Shown piece after piece: positions 1 to 8,006 of a stretch of 11,411 nt of DNA. The DNA is from Rickettsiales bacterium. Its GTDB lineage: Bacteria > Pseudomonadota > Alphaproteobacteria > Rickettsiales > UBA3002. The position numbers were made by a program, and so were the translations under genes. The DNA lies in assembly GCA_021300075.1 (NCBI GenBank), contig JAJTIB010000078.1:1-11411 (forward strand), written 5' to 3'. How positions within the stretch are numbered: the stretch's first letter is position 1; every line of letters starts with the position of its first letter. The notes beneath the pieces were generated by a model. It ran no database searches and was not told where the DNA came from. It worked only from the letters and a program-made list of their open reading frames with translations.

Positions 1-341
1 ACCATGACCGGATCAACCACAAGGGGTATGGCACGGGGGATGGCAGCGACCACTGTTTCAATCACCCGGACCGAGTGTAACATACCGGTTTTGATGGCAT
101 CTGCCCCGATATCCTCGAGCACCACGTTGATTTGTTGTGCAATAAAATCTTCCGGAATGGGGAGAATGCCAAACACCCCAAGAGTGTTCTGCGCGGTGAG
201 CGCGGTGATAGCGGTTGCAGCGTATCCGCCCAGTGCAGTCACGGTTTTGAGATCGCCCTGAATGCCCGCACCGCCGCCTGAATCCGACCCGGCGATGATT
301 AAAACCCGTGGGATACGATGCGTAAGGGTGGGTCCGGCCAT
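1..341 (-). CDS. thiD: Hydroxymethylpyrimidine/phosphomethylpyrimidine kinase, N-terminal part (runs off left edge)
   Basis: ThiD phosphorylates hydroxymethylpyrimidine and then HMP-phosphate to HMP-pyrophosphate in cytoplasmic thiamin synthesis and salvage. The first 113 codons are visible, from the ATG at 341; the gene is cut by the window edge, not broken. The glycine-rich substrate motif IAGSDSGGGAGIQ lies at residues 16-28, followed by the family's QNT (51-53), KTGML (84-88) and the start of the VVDPVM strand (108-113). This is a ribokinase-fold pattern specific to the ThiD/PdxK branch, and the GSDSGGGAGIQ form fits ThiD best. Translation starts 4 bases after the glmM stop, with no strong Shine-Dalgarno of its own, so coupling to glmM is likely. 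A C-terminal fusion, for example to ThiE, cannot be excluded because the end is outside the window. Confidence 0.92.
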   Translation of the reverse strand, partial: MAGPTLTHRIPRVLIIAGSDSGGGAGIQGDLKTVTALGGYAATAITALTAQNTLGVFGILPIPEDFIAQQINVVLEDIGADAIKTGMLHSVRVIETVVAAIPRAIPLVVDPVM

Positions 342-345
342 GCGC

Positions 346-1710
346 TCAGGCTGTTTTGCGTGGGTTGGTTTCGCCGCGGATAGCGGCGGCGATCGCTTCG
401 GCCAGTGCTGCAATTTCCGGCTGATTTTCGCCCTCGACCATCACCCGAATGAGTGGCTCCGTTCCCGAAGCGCGCACTACCACGCGGCCTTTTTTGCCCA
501 AGGTTTTCTCGGCGCGGGCAATGGCTTGCGCTACGGGCTTTGCTGTCATGGGATTGGTTCCCTCATAACGGATATTGGTATGCGCCTGAGGCACAGCGTT
601 GAAAATTTTTGCAACCGCACTCATTTTCCTGCCCGTCTCAACTTTAAGGGCGAGGGCTTGCAGCGCCGCCACCAGCGCGTCGCCGGTCGTCGCATAATCA
701 CCCAGTATAATATGGCCCGAAGGCTCGCCGCCGATATTGCAGCCGGCAGCGCGCATTTTTTCCATCACATAACGATCACCGACTTTGGTGCGATGCAGTA
801 AAATTTTTTGTGCTGCGAGGTAGTGCTCCAACCCCAGATTCGCCATCTGGGTCGAGACGACCGCGCCGCCTTTAAGCTGGCCGCTTTTCGCGGCGTGGGT
901 TGCGATCATGGCGAGCAACTGATCGCCGTCGATCACCTGCCCCGTTTCATCGACCATCACCAACCGGTCGGCATCGCCATCAAGAGCGATGCCCAGGTCT
1001 GCGCCCTCGCGCTTGACCGCCTCGACCAGCGCCTCCGGATGGGTGGATCCGCATTGCTTGTTAATGTTAAGACCATTAGGCGCGACGGATAGGGGTACGA
1101 CCTCCGCCCCCAGTTCCCACAGAATAATCGGCCCCACCTGATAGCCCGCGCCATTGGCACAGTCGATGACGATTTTAAGCCCATCAAGCCGCAGATGTTT
1201 GGGGAAAGTCGATTTCACAAATTCGATATAGCGCCCGGGCGCGTCATCGAGCCGTTTGGCACGGCCAATTTTTTCCGGCAGAGTGGCAAGCGACGCCGGG
1301 TCATCATCCATATGGGATTCGATTTCGAGTTCCACTGCATCTGACAGTTTATAGCCGTCTGGCCCGAAGAGTTTTAGGCCGTTATCCTGATAGGGGTTAT
1401 GTGAGGCCGAAATCATCACGCCCAAATCGGCACGCATGGCGCGCGTCAGAAATGCCACGGCAGGGGTAGGCATCGGCCCCACCAGCAGAACATCCATCCC
1501 GACACTCAAGAATCCAGAGGTCAGGGCGTTCTCAATCATATAGCCCGATAGCCGCGTGTCCTTGGCAATCACCACGCGGTGGCGATGGTCGCCACGGTTG
1601 AAATAATGCCCCGCCGCCATGCCCAGTTTTTGCGCTATTTCCGCTGTCATCGGGAAGCGATTGGCCGCGCCGCGAATCCCGTCCGTGCCAAAATATTTGC
1701 GTGTCGTCAT
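346..1710 (-). CDS. glmM: Phosphoglucosamine mutase
   Basis: GlmM interconverts glucosamine-6-phosphate and glucosamine-1-phosphate, the step before UDP-GlcNAc, so it feeds peptidoglycan and LPS synthesis. The 454-residue product has the usual family length. Visible motifs in order: GTDGIRG (8-14), the active-site loop SASHNP (101-106) with Ser103 as the expected phosphoserine, the metal-binding DGDADR (244-249), the sugar-binding GEPSGH (328-333) and the phosphate-binding RASGTEPLIR (413-422). Together these identify GlmM rather than a general phosphoglucomutase/phosphomannomutase. The ATG at 1710 places GTDGIRG close to the N-terminus as expected; no strong ribosome binding site is visible before it. 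It lies 97 bases after the ftsH stop, separated by a hairpin, and 4 bases before thiD. No folP lies between ftsH and glmM, unlike the arrangement in enterobacteria. Confidence 0.98.
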   Translation of the reverse strand: MTTRKYFGTDGIRGAANRFPMTAEIAQKLGMAAGHYFNRGDHRHRVVIAKDTRLSGYMIENALTSGFLSVGMDVLLVGPMPTPAVAFLTRAMRADLGVMISASHNPYQDNGLKLFGPDGYKLSDAVELEIESHMDDDPASLATLPEKIGRAKRLDDAPGRYIEFVKSTFPKHLRLDGLKIVIDCANGAGYQVGPIILWELGAEVVPLSVAPNGLNINKQCGSTHPEALVEAVKREGADLGIALDGDADRLVMVDETGQVIDGDQLLAMIATHAAKSGQLKGGAVVSTQMANLGLEHYLAAQKILLHRTKVGDRYVMEKMRAAGCNIGGEPSGHIILGDYATTGDALVAALQALALKVETGRKMSAVAKIFNAVPQAHTNIRYEGTNPMTAKPVAQAIARAEKTLGKKGRVVVRASGTEPLIRVMVEGENQPEIAALAEAIAAAIRGETNPRKTA

Positions 1711-1777
1711 GCGCTGTTTCTACACCATCAACGCCGCGATGCAATGAAATGAATCGTTAGATTTTGTGAAGGAAACA

Positions 1778-1804
1778 CCTGCCAGGGACTATGTCCTGGG
1801 CAGG
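1778..1804 (-). terminator. Hairpin just after the ftsH stop, possible terminator
   Basis: Arms CCTGCC (1778-1783) and GGCAGG (1799-1804) pair, and the stem continues inward as a further GC-rich helix with single-base bulges and a short loop. It begins 3 bases beyond the ftsH stop on the transcribed minus strand. The following bases (TGTTTCC) contain only a weak T tract, so it may attenuate or protect the mRNA end rather than fully terminate transcription into glmM. Confidence 0.42.
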
Positions 1805-1806
1805 GC

Positions 1807-3759
1807 TCAATGAAGCGTTGTAGCCGTGTCGCCGCTGCCATCGGTTTCATCTCCGGACTTGCGGCGGCTGGAGGGTATGGCCGATTTAATCGGTTTTTTC
1901 TCCATCACCGAGTGATCCGGACGGGCGATTTTCTCCCCTTTCATGAGGAGCGCAATTTCATCCCCGGTCAGGGTTTCAAATTCGAGGAGCGCCAGCGCCA
2001 CCATTTCAAGCTGGTCGCGGTGCTCGGTCAGGATTTTCGTCGCCGCCGTGTGCGCTTCGAGGACGATGCGTTTGATTTCGGCATCGACCGCCGCCGCGGT
2101 CGCTTCCGAGGTGGTGCGGCTCATGGCAATGGTCTGGCCGAGGAACGGCTCGCCATTATCATTCTGGGCGTAAAGCACCGGACCGAGCTTCTCGCTCATG
2201 CCCCATTCGGCGACCATGGCTCGGCTGAGTTTGGTGGCGTATTGAATATCGCTTGAAGCGCCGGAAGAGACTTTCGCGCTGCCGAACACCAGCTCTTCGG
2301 CTACGCGCCCGCCCATGGCGACGGCCAGATCCGCATACATTTTCTCGCGCTTGTAGGAGAGTTTATCGGACTCGGGCAGGCGCATGACCATGCCCAGGGC
2401 CCGCCCGCGTGGAATAATCGTCGCTTTGTGAATCGGGTCGCTTGCCGGATAATGGAGCGAGACGACGGCATGCCCTGCCTCGTGATAGGCGGTCATGCGT
2501 TTTTCCTCGTCGCTCATCACCATGGATTTGCGCTCGACCCCCATCATCACCTTGTCCTTGGCGGCCTCAAACTCGCGCATGGTGACGACCTTTTTATCCT
2601 GGCGCGCGGCGAGCAGAGCCGCTTCATTGACCAGATTGGCAAGATCCGCCCCCGAAAATCCGGGCGTGCCACGGGCGATGATACGCGCATCCACATCCGG
2701 CGCGAGGGGGACTTTTTTCATATGTACATGCAGAATTTTGGTGCGCCCTTCAATATCGGGATTGGGCACGACAATCTGCCGGTCAAACCGCCCCGGGCGC
2801 AACAGTGCGGGGTCGAGCACGTCTGGCCGGTTAGTGGCCGCAATGAGGATGACGGATTGATTGGCCTCAAACCCGTCCATCTCGACCAGTAACTGATTGA
2901 GGGTCTGCTCACGCTCATCATTGCCGCCGCCAAGGCCAGCGCCGCGATGGCGCCCCACCGCATCAATTTCATCAATAAAGATAATACAGGGCGAGTTTTT
3001 CTTGCCCTGCTCGAACATGTCGCGCACACGGCTTGCACCCACACCCACAAACATCTCGACGAAATCCGATCCGGAGATGGAGAAAAAAGGCACGCCCGCC
3101 TCGCCAGCAATGGCGCGTGCCAGCAGGGTTTTACCCGTTCCCGGTGGCCCGACGAGCAGACAGCCGCGCGGGATTTTTCCGCCGAGTTTCTGGAATTTCT
3201 GCGGATTTTTGAGGAAGTCCACAATCTCGGAAAGTTCTTCCTTAGCCTCGTCAATCCCTGCCACATCGGCGAAGGTTACGCGTTCGCCATGTTCGGTCAG
3301 AAGTCGGGCGCGCGATTTGCCAAACCCCATAGCACCTCCACCCTTGCCCCCCTGCATCTGCCGCATGAAGAAAATATAAACGCCAATCAGCAGAAGAAAG
3401 GGCAGCCACGAGGACAGGAACATGTTCAAAAACGAGTTCGCGCCTGAATTGCTGGGGGCGGCAGTAATCTTAACCTTGTTTTCGCGTAACACATTGACGA
3501 GGTTCGGGTCGTTCATTACCTGCAGCGCAAAGCCTTCGCCGTTGGTGAAATGTCCCTGAATCTGAGAGCCTTCCTCTTTGGATTCACGAATCACGACATC
3601 CGCCACCTCGCCGGCTTCAACCTTATCCATGAACTCGCTGTAGGACAGTCGCGCCTGATTGTTCGGTTCGCTAAGGTTGCTCTGAAAGAGATTGACGACG
3701 AGCAGCGCGCCCACCAGAATTCCGGCCCAGATAAGAATGTTTTTAGCAAATGGCGGCAT
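1807..3759 (-). CDS. ftsH: ATP-dependent zinc metalloprotease FtsH
   Basis: FtsH is a hexameric inner-membrane AAA+ protease that degrades damaged membrane proteins and selected regulators. The 650-residue product shows the full order: transmembrane helix 1 (about 8-24), periplasmic domain (about 25-115), transmembrane helix 2 (about 117-132), AAA module with Walker A GPPGTGKT (204-211), pore loop MFVGVG (236-241), Walker B IIFIDEID (259-266) and second region of homology around 308-326, then the zinc site HEAGH (426-430) with Asp504 in SSGASSDIQ as the probable third metal ligand. The C-terminal 40 residues are Ser/Lys-rich and low complexity, as is usual. No catalytic residue is missing. 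The ATG at 3759 lies inside the end of tilS (17-base overlap) with only a weak purine-rich sequence before it, so translational coupling to tilS is likely. A hairpin follows the stop. Confidence 0.99.
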   Translation of the reverse strand: MPPFAKNILIWAGILVGALLVVNLFQSNLSEPNNQARLSYSEFMDKVEAGEVADVVIRESKEEGSQIQGHFTNGEGFALQVMNDPNLVNVLRENKVKITAAPSNSGANSFLNMFLSSWLPFLLLIGVYIFFMRQMQGGKGGGAMGFGKSRARLLTEHGERVTFADVAGIDEAKEELSEIVDFLKNPQKFQKLGGKIPRGCLLVGPPGTGKTLLARAIAGEAGVPFFSISGSDFVEMFVGVGASRVRDMFEQGKKNSPCIIFIDEIDAVGRHRGAGLGGGNDEREQTLNQLLVEMDGFEANQSVILIAATNRPDVLDPALLRPGRFDRQIVVPNPDIEGRTKILHVHMKKVPLAPDVDARIIARGTPGFSGADLANLVNEAALLAARQDKKVVTMREFEAAKDKVMMGVERKSMVMSDEEKRMTAYHEAGHAVVSLHYPASDPIHKATIIPRGRALGMVMRLPESDKLSYKREKMYADLAVAMGGRVAEELVFGSAKVSSGASSDIQYATKLSRAMVAEWGMSEKLGPVLYAQNDNGEPFLGQTIAMSRTTSEATAAAVDAEIKRIVLEAHTAATKILTEHRDQLEMVALALLEFETLTGDEIALLMKGEKIARPDHSVMEKKPIKSAIPSSRRKSGDETDGSGDTATTLH

Positions 3760-4846
3760 GACTTAATCTTTCTGTTTCAGTTCGTTCATCTAACCACCAA
3801 AACGGACTGGCAGCAAGCGGTTTCGCGGGAAGAAACGGGGTGTTTCCATGCACTGCCGCACGTAATTCCCGCGTGATACGGAATGCGCCTCCCTGTTGCT
3901 CAATGCGGCAATGATGCAAGGTCGCGACGCGAAACTCGGGCGAATGCATGGCCTGATAAAGCCGCGCCGTTTCATGGCCGCGTGGACGGGTGGCGTTGCC
4001 GCACAGGGCACGCAGAGCATCGGCCATGAGGCGCATGGCGATCGGCTGAGGCAGGGCAAAGAATGCCGCTTTATCAAGGATGATGGTATGTAGATCAATT
4101 TCCCGGAGAGCTTGCGCGGCGGCACGCGCTTGCGCCGTGTCGCGCTGGGCGCGCGCTTGGCCGGTTTCGGTGGCCTGCGAAAGTAAGGCTTTGCGCTCGG
4201 CCTCGCTCAGTGATTGGCGTAGCGCATTGCGGCGGAATTTCATATTCTGATTGGTCGGGTCTTCGACCCATTCCATGTTCTCGGCTGACAGAAAATCTTT
4301 GAGTTGTTGTTTAGTCAGCATCAGGAGTGGCCGCAATATCCGAACGCCATTGCGGATGGAAAGGGCTGCCATCCCCGCCGGACCATCTTCCGTCGCCCCG
4401 CGCTGCTGGTGGAGCGCCACCGTCTCGGCCTGATCATCCAAATGGTGCGCGATGCACAGATGCAGCACATCTGCAGTGCGACACCACTCAGTCAGCGCCT
4501 GATAGCGCCCCTCACGGGCGCGGGCCATGAGGTTGCGCGTGCCTTCGGTTGGTCGGTGGGGCAGGGTGAGAATCACGGCAGGAATTCCTCGTTTGCTTAT
4601 GCAAGCCGCGACGCGCGCGGCTTCAGCGGTGGACTCCGGTCGCAATTGATGATCGACGATGAGGGCGGTTATCTTTCCGCCGCGCGCTTTAGCCCAGCGT
4701 TCAGTGAGAAGCGTGAGGGCGGTACTATCCGCGCCGCCGGAGAGCGCAACCGCCAGATGCGGCGCGTGTTCAAAGGGACCGAGCGCGTCGAAAAGGAGCG
4801 GCGGCGCGAGGTATAAGGGGAAGTTACTTGCAGCCAAGCTGTCCAT
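3743..4846 (-). CDS. tilS: tRNA(Ile)-lysidine synthetase
   Basis: TilS uses ATP and lysine to convert C34 of the tRNA-Ile CAU anticodon to lysidine, so that it reads AUA. Numbered from the ATG at 4846 the product has 367 residues. The PP-loop SGGADS is at 36-41, followed by VDHQLRPES (64-72), the HHLDDQAET segment (134-142), RPLL (172-175) and the conserved WVEDPTNQN region with FRRNALR (193-210). The C-terminal part is more divergent. An in-frame GTG at 4888 would add 14 residues. Neither start has a clear Shine-Dalgarno; I prefer the ATG because it gives the usual spacing before SGGADS and a smaller overlap with cpoB (23 bases instead of 65). The 3' end overlaps the ftsH start by 17 bases. 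The order cpoB-tilS-ftsH suggests one transcript. Confidence 0.94.
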   Translation of the reverse strand: MDSLAASNFPLYLAPPLLFDALGPFEHAPHLAVALSGGADSTALTLLTERWAKARGGKITALIVDHQLRPESTAEAARVAACISKRGIPAVILTLPHRPTEGTRNLMARAREGRYQALTEWCRTADVLHLCIAHHLDDQAETVALHQQRGATEDGPAGMAALSIRNGVRILRPLLMLTKQQLKDFLSAENMEWVEDPTNQNMKFRRNALRQSLSEAERKALLSQATETGQARAQRDTAQARAAAQALREIDLHTIILDKAAFFALPQPIAMRLMADALRALCGNATRPRGHETARLYQAMHSPEFRVATLHHCRIEQQGGAFRITRELRAAVHGNTPFLPAKPLAASPFWWLDERTETERLSHAAIC

Positions 4847-5771
4847 ATTCGCGCTGAGCGCGGATGCGGGCGTCTGGCGCACGCGCACCGTATTTACTGA
4901 TGAGTTGTTTATAGATGATGCAAGCCTGATCCTTGCGTTTCAGTGCGCTGAGGGACATCCCGAGCTTTAAGAGATTGTCCGGGGCTTTCTGGCCTTTGGG
5001 GTCGGCCTCAAAACCCTTGCGGAAATTCTCGGTGGCAGGGGTAAATTCGGCGCGAACATAATAGCTTTCGCCCAGCCAGTAATACGCATTCGGTAGCAGC
5101 GAATTTTTTGGATATTGCTTGACGAATGCTTCAAAGCTCTCGCCCGCGGCGGCGAATTTACGGTCATTCATCAGCTTGAAGGCATAGCTGTAATGGGCGT
5201 TAGCATTCTCAAATCTGGTTTTTGATTTTGCAGGCTCCGGTTTTTTTTCTTCGGGTGCATAGCTGGCGGGCTCATCTGAGGTGTCTTCTGCAAACTCTGC
5301 CGAGGGGTTCTCGGTGGTCTCGTCCAGCCCTTCGGGCATAAGCTGCGCGTCCTCTTCGGTTGCGATTTCCTCGTCGATGGATGCTTTACTCTTCGCCTTA
5401 TGCTCGGACGGAGCGCGTTGTTCGAGTGCCTGTTGTTTTTTCTCAAGCTCGCCCAGACGGTAGTCAATATCGGCGCTGAGTTTCTTGAATTCCTCCGCTT
5501 GCCGTTGATTGGCGAATTGCGCCTGTTCAAGCAGTCCGCGCATGGCACGCATTTCTTCCTGTAACTGACCGAGCTGTGCCTGAATTTGGCCGCCAGAAGC
5601 GGCACTCACGCCAATTGCTCCACCCGCACCGCCTTTATAAACCTGGCGCTGCATGAAGGTGAGGTCTCGCTCCAGCCGGTCCAGTCGGTCGCTCATGGCC
5701 GAATTATCCTGTGCATAGGAGGGAACGGCAAATATGAGCGTCAAGAGAGCAACAGAAAAAAAGAGGCGCAT
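4824..5771 (-). CDS. cpoB: Cell division coordinator CpoB (YbgF), TolA-binding TPR protein
   Basis: CpoB is a periplasmic protein that, in E. coli, binds TolA and coordinates peptidoglycan synthesis with outer-membrane constriction. Taking the ATG at 5771 (preceded by CGGAG at good spacing) gives 315 residues. They begin with a signal peptide (about 1-20, cleavage likely after PSYA), then a coiled coil (about 24-45 and 62-120) matching the family's trimerization region, an acidic, Pro/Glu-rich linker (about 121-185), and a C-terminal TPR domain (about 188-315) with the conserved YYWLGESYY segment at 230-238. An upstream in-frame start at 5843 would put 24 residues before the signal peptide and run into the terminator, so it is rejected. 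The gene lies downstream of pal but behind a terminator, so it needs read-through or its own promoter. It overlaps tilS at its 3' end. Confidence 0.93.
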   Translation of the reverse strand: MRLFFSVALLTLIFAVPSYAQDNSAMSDRLDRLERDLTFMQRQVYKGGAGGAIGVSAASGGQIQAQLGQLQEEMRAMRGLLEQAQFANQRQAEEFKKLSADIDYRLGELEKKQQALEQRAPSEHKAKSKASIDEEIATEEDAQLMPEGLDETTENPSAEFAEDTSDEPASYAPEEKKPEPAKSKTRFENANAHYSYAFKLMNDRKFAAAGESFEAFVKQYPKNSLLPNAYYWLGESYYVRAEFTPATENFRKGFEADPKGQKAPDNLLKLGMSLSALKRKDQACIIYKQLISKYGARAPDARIRAQREYGQLGCK

Positions 5772-5843
5772 GGCAACTCCGTGATTTTCTCTGACTAACA
5801 AGTTTTTGCTGCGAATACAAGCCTTGGGCAGAGCATGGGGCAC

Positions 5844-5874
5844 AAAAAAAGGGCGCCGTTACCGACGCCCTTTT
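5844..5874 (-). terminator. Rho-independent terminator after pal
   Basis: On the minus strand the arm AAAAGGGCG (5874 to 5866), a 10-base loop and the complementary arm CGCCCTTTT (5855 to 5847) form a 9-bp perfect stem. It runs directly into a tract of seven T residues (5850 to 5844). It lies 23 bases beyond the pal stop codon, so it should end the tolB-pal or pal transcript before cpoB. Confidence 0.88.
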
Positions 5875-5897
5875 AAAGCCATTACACAGGCGCGAAA

Positions 5898-6377
5898 CTA
5901 GTTCGCGATGACGGTGACGGCGCGGCGGTTTTGCGACCAGGCCGACTCGTCATGACCCATCACAGCGGGGCGCTCTTTGCCGTAGCTGATGGTTGAAACG
6001 CGGCTGGAGGCAATGCCCGAGCTGATCAGATAGTTGCGCGCAGCATCAGCACGGCGCTCACCGAGCGCCAGGTTGTATTCACGCGTACCGCGCTCGTCAG
6101 CATGGCCTTCGATAACAACATTCACGCTTGGATATTGCTTGAGCCACTGAGATTGACGATCCAGTGATGCCTGACTTTCCGCCGTCAGCACCGAGCTGTC
6201 AAAGGCGAAAAATACGCGATCACTTACGTTCTGGCCATCAGAATGCTGGCCAAGAACCCCTTGCCCCGTGCCGGCAGCACCTGAGCCACCTGCGCCATCC
6301 GAATTTAAACCCATCGAATCACATGCTGCGAGCATAAACAGCGATGACACGAGTGCCAGTGCGGTCATTTTTTTCAT
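5898..6377 (-). CDS. pal: Peptidoglycan-associated lipoprotein Pal
   Basis: Pal is the lipoprotein of the Tol-Pal system; its OmpA-like domain binds peptidoglycan and TolB. Starting at the ATG at 6377, preceded by a strong CAGGAG box, the product has 159 residues. It has a lipoprotein signal peptide with lipobox LAAC (16-19), a Gly/Ser-rich spacer (about 25-50), and the OmpA-like domain from about 54 to 159. That domain includes VFFAFDSS (55-62), the EGHADERGTREYN signature (90-102) and SQNRRAV (148-154), covering the residues that contact diaminopimelate in the family. The longer open frame to 6446 adds residues ahead of the signal peptide and is rejected. The residue after the lipidated Cys19 is Asp, which is unusual for an outer-membrane lipoprotein (see findings). 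It is flanked by tolB upstream and a terminator downstream. Confidence 0.98.
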   Translation of the reverse strand: MKKMTALALVSSLFMLAACDSMGLNSDGAGGSGAAGTGQGVLGQHSDGQNVSDRVFFAFDSSVLTAESQASLDRQSQWLKQYPSVNVVIEGHADERGTREYNLALGERRADAARNYLISSGIASSRVSTISYGKERPAVMGHDESAWSQNRRAVTVIAN

Positions 6378-6549
6378 TTTAATCTCCTGAAATATCAATA
6401 AGTTATTCCAACACCAAGTTGGGATGCCACTCACATGCCATGGCAAGGATTGAAAGGCAAGCGCGCGCGCGGGTGATTATTGCGTTTTATCTAGAAAGTT
6501 AGCACCTGCGGCATTTTGGCAACAGGCGGTGATTATTTGTCACGAAGGG

Positions 6550-6627
6550 CAGGTTTCAGGCTTCGGTTTCAAGGATGCATCGTTCAATCCCAGTTTTCTG
6601 GTCGTTGGACCCGAAGCCCTGAACCTG
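6550..6627 (-). repeat. Imperfect inverted repeat in the tolB-pal spacer
   Basis: Two arms of about 16 bases, CAGGTTTCAGGCTTCGG (6550-6566) and CCGAAGCCCTGAACCTG (6611-6627), are complementary apart from single-base bulges. Pairing can extend inward for several more bases with one mismatch. The structure begins 5 bases past the tolB stop on the transcribed strand. No T tract follows it (the next bases read CCCTTCGTG), so it is not a classical terminator. It could stabilise the tolB mRNA end or be a REP-like palindromic element; I cannot test copy number from this window. Confidence 0.6.
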
Positions 6628-6632
6628 ACCTC

Positions 6633-7931
6633 TCACATTGGTAGGAGGGGACTCCAGGCGGGATCGGACGCGTCGGTCGGGGTGATAACTTCGCGTAGAT
6701 TATGCCCGGTAATATCAATGGAATAGAGGCGCGCACGCGTACCTTGTCTGCCTGGGAATTCGCGGCCGAAAATTAACACTCGGCCATTAGGCGCCCAGCT
6801 TGGGCCTTCATCAAGCCAGCTCTGCGTCAGAAGGCGCTCACCCGAGCCATCGGCTCGCATGATACCGATATAAAACGATCCACCATGCATTTTGGTAAAT
6901 GCAATAAGGTCGCCGCGTGGTGACCAGATGGGCGTCCCGTAACGGCCATCGCCGAAACTGATGCGAGTGACATTACCGCCATTACGATCCATGACGTAAA
7001 GCTGCTGCGAACCACCGCGATCGGAATTGAAAACGATTCTGCTGCCATCCGGCGAGTAGGAGGGCGAGGTATCGATGATGCCAGGCGTATTAGTCAGGCG
7101 CCGCAATTGCCGTGACCGCAGATCCATTTCATAAATACTGGTCTGACCGCCTTTGGCAATCGACATTAACATGCGCGATCCGTCATGATTAAAGCGTGGC
7201 GCAAACGACATACCTTCAAAACGACCAAGCATTTCCTCGCGTCCCGTCTGCAGATCGCGTAGGAAAACGCGCGGCTGTTTGCCCGCATAGGACATGTAGA
7301 GAATTTCTTGCGTGTTGGGCGAGAAGCGCGGCGTCAGCACCAGCGCGCGCCCATCGGTCAGGAATTTATTATTCTCTCCGTCCTGATCCATGATAGCGAG
7401 GCGTTTGATTTTGCGGGTAGCCGGACCGGTTTCCGAGACATAGACGATGCGGCTGTCAAAATAGCCGGTTTCGCCCGTGAGGCGTTTATAGATTTCATCG
7501 GAAATAAGGTGTCCGATGCGCCGCCAGTTACGCGCAAATGTATTATATTCTTTGCCTGCAATCTGCTGTTCGGCCAGCACGTCCCATAGCCGAAAACTGA
7601 CGCGTAGCCGGTCTGTGCCAATGGGGGTAACTGTACCGCTGACAATCGCCTGGGCGTTAATCTGCCGCCAGTCGGCGAAGCGCGGAACCTGATCGCCATT
7701 GGCAATGCGCTCAATAAAGGCAGATTGTGCGATGGGCCGGAACAGGCCGGAGCGTTCAAGGTTGGCCGAGATCACTTCGGTGATACGTTGGCCGATATCC
7801 GCGTCGCCAGTTAGGGGCGTTACGGCCACCGGCAGCGGATCAATATTGCCGCGGGTGATGTCGATTTTAAGCTGGGCGGATGCCAGTTCCGGCATCAACA
7901 GGAGCACAAGCAGCGCAGACAGGAAACGCAT
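6633..7931 (-). CDS. tolB: Tol-Pal system beta-propeller protein TolB
   Basis: TolB is a periplasmic protein that binds Pal and TolA and helps regulate Pal mobility at the septum. From the ATG at 7931, preceded by GAGG five bases upstream, it has 432 residues, the usual length. Residues 1-19 form a signal peptide (cleavage after ASA). Residues about 22-160 are the N-terminal TolB domain, with AQAIVSGTV (93-101) and VSFRLWDV (111-118). The rest is a six-bladed propeller with repeated strand signatures such as RFSPNTQEILY (202-212), APRFNHDGSRM (244-254), SPSYSPDGSRIVF (289-301), IWSPRGDLIAF (335-345) and SWAPNGRVLIF (378-388). A frame extension to 7982 places extra residues before the signal peptide and is rejected. 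It lies 75 bases after ctrA on the same strand with no convincing terminator between. tolQ, tolR and tolA are not upstream of it here. Confidence 0.98.
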   Translation of the reverse strand: MRFLSALLVLLLMPELASAQLKIDITRGNIDPLPVAVTPLTGDADIGQRITEVISANLERSGLFRPIAQSAFIERIANGDQVPRFADWRQINAQAIVSGTVTPIGTDRLRVSFRLWDVLAEQQIAGKEYNTFARNWRRIGHLISDEIYKRLTGETGYFDSRIVYVSETGPATRKIKRLAIMDQDGENNKFLTDGRALVLTPRFSPNTQEILYMSYAGKQPRVFLRDLQTGREEMLGRFEGMSFAPRFNHDGSRMLMSIAKGGQTSIYEMDLRSRQLRRLTNTPGIIDTSPSYSPDGSRIVFNSDRGGSQQLYVMDRNGGNVTRISFGDGRYGTPIWSPRGDLIAFTKMHGGSFYIGIMRADGSGERLLTQSWLDEGPSWAPNGRVLIFGREFPGRQGTRARLYSIDITGHNLREVITPTDASDPAWSPLLPM

Positions 7932-8006
7932 GAGGACCTCGTGAAAGAAGTCACTCATAACGGCCAAATTTCGGTGAGGCAAGCGGCGAATAGCCGGGGA
8001 TCAAAC

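Noticed and set aside
4304..4816. Long plus-strand frame (170 codons) opposite tilS, with similar long frames opposite glmM and ftsH
   Set aside because: They are antisense shadows of well-identified genes, with no family resemblance and no ribosome binding sites.
6461..6470. Alternating GCGCGCGCGC run upstream of pal
   Set aside because: Ten bases of alternating GC could form Z-DNA in principle, but this is too short to be meaningful without other evidence.
6378..6549. Separate pal promoter
   Set aside because: The best candidate (TTGCCA, 16 bases, TAACTT on the minus strand) matches the -10 consensus at only three positions, too weak to report.
7932..8006. Terminator between ctrA and tolB
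   Set aside because: Only a 4-bp stem (CGGC/GCCG) without a T tract is present.
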